This document shows, in pieces, positions 59,217-64,000 of a DNA stretch of 64,000 nucleotides. The stretch's first letter is position 1. Each line of letters begins with the position of its first letter. Location: the NCBI GenBank assembly GCA_022828595.1, contig JAKGHH010000005.1:22333875-22397874 (forward strand), given 5' to 3'. The notes beneath the pieces were generated by a model. It worked only from the letters and a program-made list of their open reading frames with translations, had not been told where the DNA came from and made no database searches. Position numbers and translations under genes: made by a program. Source of the stretch: Nelumbo lutea. Lineage: Eukaryota > Streptophyta > Magnoliopsida > Proteales > Nelumbonaceae.

Positions 59217-62200
59217 TGTTGGACAGATTTTGTATGCCCTTAGCTTCAATCAGTTTTGATGTGCTTTTGATATTTAATGTAAATAAATAAAGTACATGTT
59301 TGATTCATGTTGTGTGGTATGCTTCTGTGTAAGACCCTAAAACTGGACACTTAGTGAGACTTGTGTTGGTTTTAAATGTTCATAGCCGTTGGATAAGTCT
59401 GGGGAGATTTATCCTGCCAAGGTTGACACTGGTGTGCTGCCAACTGTTGGGGTGGCTTGTCTCAGCCACCAAGGTAAGACCCAAAGCACACGCAGTGTAG
59501 GCTTACTTGAACCCTTGAACCATACCAGATTTCCAGTATTGCCTTGGACCTTGGAGATTGATGGGCAAAACTAGAAAGTTACACCTGACCCCAAGACCCG
59601 ATTATGGTGCTACACTAGGTGTCAGATCGGGCTGTCTTTGATATGCCAATCAGTGAGATCCTTAGTGAGGGTCAAAACCTGGGTATGTTGGGACAGTCTA
59701 AGAATTCATCTGAGTGGGTGATCAAAGTGATGGAATCAGCCCCTTTGTTGGACAAAGGTAATGATCGGGGGTGCACTCCTCTTTCAATTGTTGGAATTTA
59801 TTTTGCAAAATTTATATATATGATATTGTTAGACAGTTTTGTATGCCCTTAGCTTCAATCAAAATTGATGTACTTTATGAGTTTATTGTAAATGAATAAA
59901 AGTACATATTTGATTCATGTTCCCTTGGTATGTTTCTGTGTATTACCCTTAAACTAGACACTTATTGAGACTCGTGTTAGTTTTGAATGTTCACAGCCAG
60001 TGGGTCGTTCTGGGGAGACCTATCCTGACAAGGCTGACACTGCGGTGCCACCAAGTCGGTTGGGGTGGCTTGTCTCAGCTACCAGGGTGAGACCCTAAGC
60101 ACATACAGTGTGGGATTAATTGAATCTTTGAACTGGATCAGATTTCTAGTATTGCCCTGGACCTTGGAGATTGATGGGAAAAACTGGAAAGTTACACCCA
60201 ACCCCTAGACTCGATTATGATACTGCACTAGGTGTCGGATCGGGCTGTCTTTGATGTACCAATCAGTGAGATCCTTAGCGGGGGTCAAAACCTGGGTATG
60301 TTAGGACAATCCGAGAATTCATCTGAGTGGGTGATCATAGTGACAGGATCAGCCCCTTTGTCGGACAAAGGTAATGATCGGGGATGCGCTCTCACTGTTG
60401 GAAACCAAGACTGTCGGCAGCCGATTTCAACCGTTGAAATTTGCTTTGCAAAGTATATTATATATGAGATATAAAAGTACATACATTATGGTTTCTAAAA
60501 TGTTTGCAAAAAGGTTTTAATTCCCGGGATCCATATAAGTGGAGAGTGCAACACTGTTCCTTGTAGCCGAGGGAGAGGTCCTCTCTTGTCGGGCAGTGTA
60601 TGATCATTATGGGCTGAGAGGTTAAGTGTAAGACCATTGAGGATAATACCTGATGGGCTAATCTTGCATCTGCCCACAGTCCCTGGGTGTTACAAGGTGG
60701 CTTGGCCCAGGGACCACTTAGGGTAAGTGTTGGGCCCATAGAGCCCATTTGATGGGTTTTAGGGGGTGCATTGTCTTTAATAGTGTATTCGACCAGGCCT
60801 TGTAACAAAGGCTGGGCCGAACCCATGTGGCTGATGTGTAGATCAATGCTTGGGTCCCACGCCATACAAGGAAGCCCAACTGAGCAGTAGTTAGGAAGGT
60901 TAAGTGAGCACATAAGCTTAATGGGCCTAAAGCCCATTTCGAACTAGGCTATTAATTTAGTTAATTAAAGGGGCGAATTCTAAGATGGATTAACAGTTAG
61001 GATAGGGTCTTAATCCTATCCACTCAGAGAGTCCAGATCTGAATGTGATTCAGATCTAGAAACCTACTAATAAGATTAGGATAAAGCTAATCTAATCTGC
61101 AGATAAGATAAGGGTTTATCCTTATCATTAGAAGAGAAGGCTGATCCAAATATGATTTGGATAAGCACCTCCTGATGGGATTAGGAGCTGATCTTTTCAA
61201 GTTAACAAAAGGAAGGAGGGGGTGGCAGCCTTGTGAGAGACCAAGAGAAACACATCAGATCCTCTTTAGTGCTGAAATCAAGAAGAGAGAATTCTGCACC
61301 CTGCGAATACTCTCTTGCCGCCTCCCTGCTCTTGCCGCCCTGTTTTCCAGTTCGATCTCCAGCTGTGGGAGAAGTCAAGATTGGATCTTGACATCAATTC
61401 TTTGAGAAAGGATTGAAAAGGGAGCTGTGCTCACGTTCCATCCTGCTGTTTCTTGCGAAGGACAGAGTTCTTGGGGAAGAACACTGCTGATTCTGCTCCA
61501 TCCTGCACTGCGCCATCTTCAGTGGGAGCAGTCTTTGGATCCTTCCTTGGGCGTGAACACCTTCGTTGGGAGATATTGCTTCTCCGTATCAGGTATCATT
61601 CTCTCCCATTCCTTTTGGTTCAGATCTGGTTCAGTTTAAGGTTCAAGATTTATCCTTGAAAATATGATTTTCTAAATAGGGAATGTGATTCCTAGTTGCA
61701 GGGAGAGAAATTTTTTTTTAAATTCGCCCCTTATTCCGCAATCTTTGGGCGTCCATGTGATGGATCTCTCAACCCTTCAGATATATACTTATATATGGTT
61801 TCAAAACATTTGCAAATGGTTTTAATTCCCGGGATCCATGTGAGTAGAGAGTGCAGCATTGTTCCTTGCATCTGAGGGAGAGGTCCTCTCTTGTCGGGCA
61901 GTGCTTGATCATTATGGACTAAGAGGTTGAGTGTAAGGCCATTTAGGATAATACCTGATGGGCTAATCTTACATCTTTCCACGGTCCCTAGGTTTTTATA
62001 AGATGGCTTGGCCCAGGGACCACTTAGTGTAAGTGTTGGGCCCATGAGGTCCATGTGATGGGCTCAAGGGGTTCACTGGGCTTTCTAGTGAATTCGGCTA
62101 GGCCTTGTAACAGATGCTGGGCCGAACCCATGTGGCTAGTGTGTAGATCAATGCTTAGGTCCCACGCCATACAAAGAAACCCAATTGGCCAGCAGTTTGG

Positions 62201-62936
62201 AAGACTATTGAGCACTTAACACATATTGGGCCTAAAGCCCATTTCGATCTGGGCTGATTTGATCAGTCACTTAAGGGGGTGGATCTGAGATTAGGTTAAG
62301 CTCAAAAGTTGATCTAATCTACAAATAAGATTAAGAAAAGTCCTAATCCAAATACAGATTTTGATAAGGGCAACTCCTGATATGATTAGGATTTTTTCTT
62401 AATCATTAAGAAAGAGGAGGAAAACCCTAATTCGAGAATTACTTGAATTCGAACCCTAGAAAAGAAAATAACAGTTCGCCATCTTCTTCTCTAGCATTCT
62501 CCTCCAGCAGCTACTACCACCCTTTTATGCTAGTTCGAGTTCTTAGTTAGAGAAGATCAAGAAAGGTTCTTGATTGTTACTGTGGTGCTCACAGTCTTCC
62601 ATCGAGTTCTTCAGTAGAGCTTGGTTCGTGGGATGAACACTGCTGGTTTGGCTCCATCATCACCATGTCATCTTTAGTGGGAGCTGATCTTGGGATCTTC
62701 TTTGTGTGTGAACACCAACTTTGGGAGATACTGCTTCTCTGGATCAGGTATAATCCCTCCCTTGTCTTTTGGTTCAAATATGGTTTGGTTTAGTTCAAAT
62801 AGGATCCCTGAATTTTGATTCTAAAATTAGGGAATACGATTCCCAGTTCGAAGGAAGGTAGGAATTTTTTTGAAATTCACCCACCCATTCCGCAATAGTT
62901 TTGGTGTCCATACAATGGATCCTACCATTCCTTTCA
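59217..62936 (+). repeat. Element M 5' LTR, split by solo LTR N
   Basis: It starts TGTTGGACAG and ends CATTCCTTTCA. Without N and one GATAT it is about 1,762 bp. It is inserted in the RT of J after GTAAC (59212-59216), the expected target copy whose partner is outside the window. The donor-like TCAGGTATAAT at 62744 is intact. Confidence 0.9.
59827..61779 (+). repeat. Solo LTR N (1,953 bp) with target duplication GATAT
   Basis: It runs from TGTTAGACAG to TCAACCCTTCA, flanked by GATAT at 59822-59826 and 61780-61784. The TATA position reads GTTAACAAAAGG, so its promoter may be lost. The donor-like site at 61590 is intact. Confidence 0.95.
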
Positions 62937-62937
62937 G

Positions 62938-62950
62938 TAGTATCAGAGCC
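62938..62950 (+). other. Element M primer-binding site (tRNA-Met type)
   Basis: TAGTATCAGAGCC has one change from TGGTATCAGAGCC and lies one base after the LTR end. Confidence 0.85.
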
Positions 62951-63194
62951 ACAGGTTCGAATCTTGAACCAAGAAATCAGATCTGAACCTGCGCAATTCG
63001 GCAGAAGCTGTTCTATCTAGGTATTGCGCAGATTGATGTTTTACTTCAAGAAACTATTTCTTGTTGAGGGCGATTGTTCTTTAATTATTTCTTGATTTAA
63101 TGGACTGTTCATACATGGAGATCGAAGTGCAGCCTTGGTGCAGATTGTCTGCACATTCTTTCTTTGCAGTTTCTATTCAATTCGGTCTATAAAA

Positions 63195-63225
<31 letters not shown>

Positions 63226-63708
63226 TCTATACTGAGTGTATAGGATTCAATCAAGGATGTAAATAATTAATAGAAATAGGATTGAAGAAGACGGCGGCGC
63301 TGGAGATTTGTAGATGGAGGGATCGCATTCTGCGTTTTGCAGTTCACGAAACTGTAACCCTAGTGACTAACCTCTGTTTTGTAGGTGGTGCAAACAGTCC
63401 ATGTCTGATTTATGGTTTTCTAAAATTAGAAATATTAGTTTCAGATCATTCCTGAATTAATTCTTGAATTGAAAATCAGTTTTGGACCATCTCGGACCAG
63501 ATTGGACCAAATCTGTTTGGACCGAATCTAGGGTTTGAAAGGGGACTGTTTTTAGTCTAGATTTCTCACACTATCAGGCCCAAATTTGATGTGAAATTGT
63601 AGGGATTAATTCGGCTCAATTTGTAAAGCCCAGTTTTAAAGAGTTAAAACTGCAAAAGCCCACTTTTGTGAGAAAAGCTATATGGGCCAAACTGCTAACT
63701 TCAATTCA
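62951..63708 (+). other. Element M partial leader
   Basis: This is the first half of the family leader, with a TA microsatellite at about 63190-63217. It ends at CTTCAATTCAG, where it joins gag. No gene is seen. Confidence 0.7.
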
Positions 63709-63888
63709 GAGGCCCGAAGGAGAGAATACCAAGAATGGGAGGATAAAAACTCCCTAGCCCACTGCTATATCATAGCCTCTTTGGACAATCTGATTCAGAG
63801 GCAGTTCGATCAGATCGAACTCACTAAAGACATATTGGATAGTCTGAAAACTATGTACGAAGAGTAGAATCATTCTACTCGATAGAAG
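63709..63888 (+). pseudogene. Element M gag fragment
   Basis: Sixty codons of copia gag are readable: EARRREYQEWEDKNSLAHCY through DILDSLKTMYEE, then a stop. The start of gag is deleted. LTR O interrupts it after GATAGAAG, where other copies read CAGAAGGTC. Confidence 0.85.
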
Positions 63889-64000
63889 TGAAAGAAGGGT
63901 AGGATCCATCTAATGGACGCCATAAAGGTTGCGTAATGGGTGGGCGAATTTCAAAAATTTCCTACCTTCTCCCAACTGGGAATCATATTCCCTAAGTTTA
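63889..64000 (-). repeat. LTR O, first 112 bases (copia family)
   Basis: TGAAAGAAGGGTAGGAT and the following bases are almost identical to the left end of solo LTR K (51499 on). The rest lies beyond the window. The preceding AGAAG (63884-63888) is the likely target copy. Confidence 0.87.

Larger units (their letters stand above)
59217..63888 (+). mobile_element. Element M: Ty1/copia element with internal deletion, right end outside window
   Basis: It consists of the 5' LTR, primer site, a shortened leader and a small gag fragment, and is then interrupted by LTR O at 63889. A deletion joins the middle of the leader to codon ~50 of gag. Compared with F, about 1.1 kb is absent (roughly 33923-35040 of F), taking with it the gag start and the acceptor-like site. 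Confidence 0.85.

Overview
This window is plant nuclear DNA from a repeat-rich, probably heterochromatic region of a flowering plant with a large genome. I could not assign the species. Nearly everything is LTR retrotransposon, inserted one element inside another. Two Ty3/gypsy elements of Athila type (aspartate-tRNA primer site, gag-pol in one frame) sit among about a dozen copies or fragments of one Ty1/copia family (methionine-tRNA primer site, LTRs of 1.75-1.95 kb, order gag-protease-integrase-RT-RNase H). I saw no tRNA, rRNA or CRISPR array and no intact host gene. The only non-retroelement candidate is an unidentified gene-like module at 24.4-28.8 kb.

Left nest (1-24417). Athila-like element A (minus strand, left LTR cut by the window edge) has one unbroken 1,736-codon gag-pol frame. 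It sits inside the RNase H region of copia element B (minus). B sits in the leader of copia element C (plus). C's terminal LTR abuts a partial LTR, D. The simplest reading is A inside B inside C inside D, with the other half of each host element left of the window.

Middle (22851-30025). LTR D runs into an unidentified module with exon/intron-like borders. A 2.45 kb segment covering half of the LTR plus this module is tandemly duplicated (23286-25734 and 25739-28188). About 1.2 kb of anonymous AT-rich DNA follows.

Right nest (30026-64000). LTR E holds the left LTR of a decayed Athila-like element, H (minus). That LTR is split by a full-length copia element F (31216-42636, target duplication CCCAT), so H resumes at 42637. 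F's own 3' LTR contains solo LTR G (duplication AATAC). Right of H are truncated LTR I and copia element J. J's LTR contains solo LTR K (duplication GTGAA). J's gag carries a 278 bp tandem expansion and an LTR fragment (L), and its RT is interrupted by copia element M. M's LTR contains solo LTR N (duplication GATAT), and its gag is interrupted by LTR O at the window's right edge.

Two features look new. First, both Athila-like elements carry three copies of a hairpin between pol and the 3' LTR, and the outer stem bases change in a compensating way. Second, the copia family has a recurring splice-donor-like site late in the LTR and a branch-point/polypyrimidine/AG acceptor immediately before the gag ATG. 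This predicts a ~1.9 kb intron that removes the primer-binding site and the long leader from gag-pol mRNA. Element A, despite its open frame, carries an Asp-to-Asn change at the first RNase H catalytic position and an 11-residue deletion in the integrase zinc-binding region.
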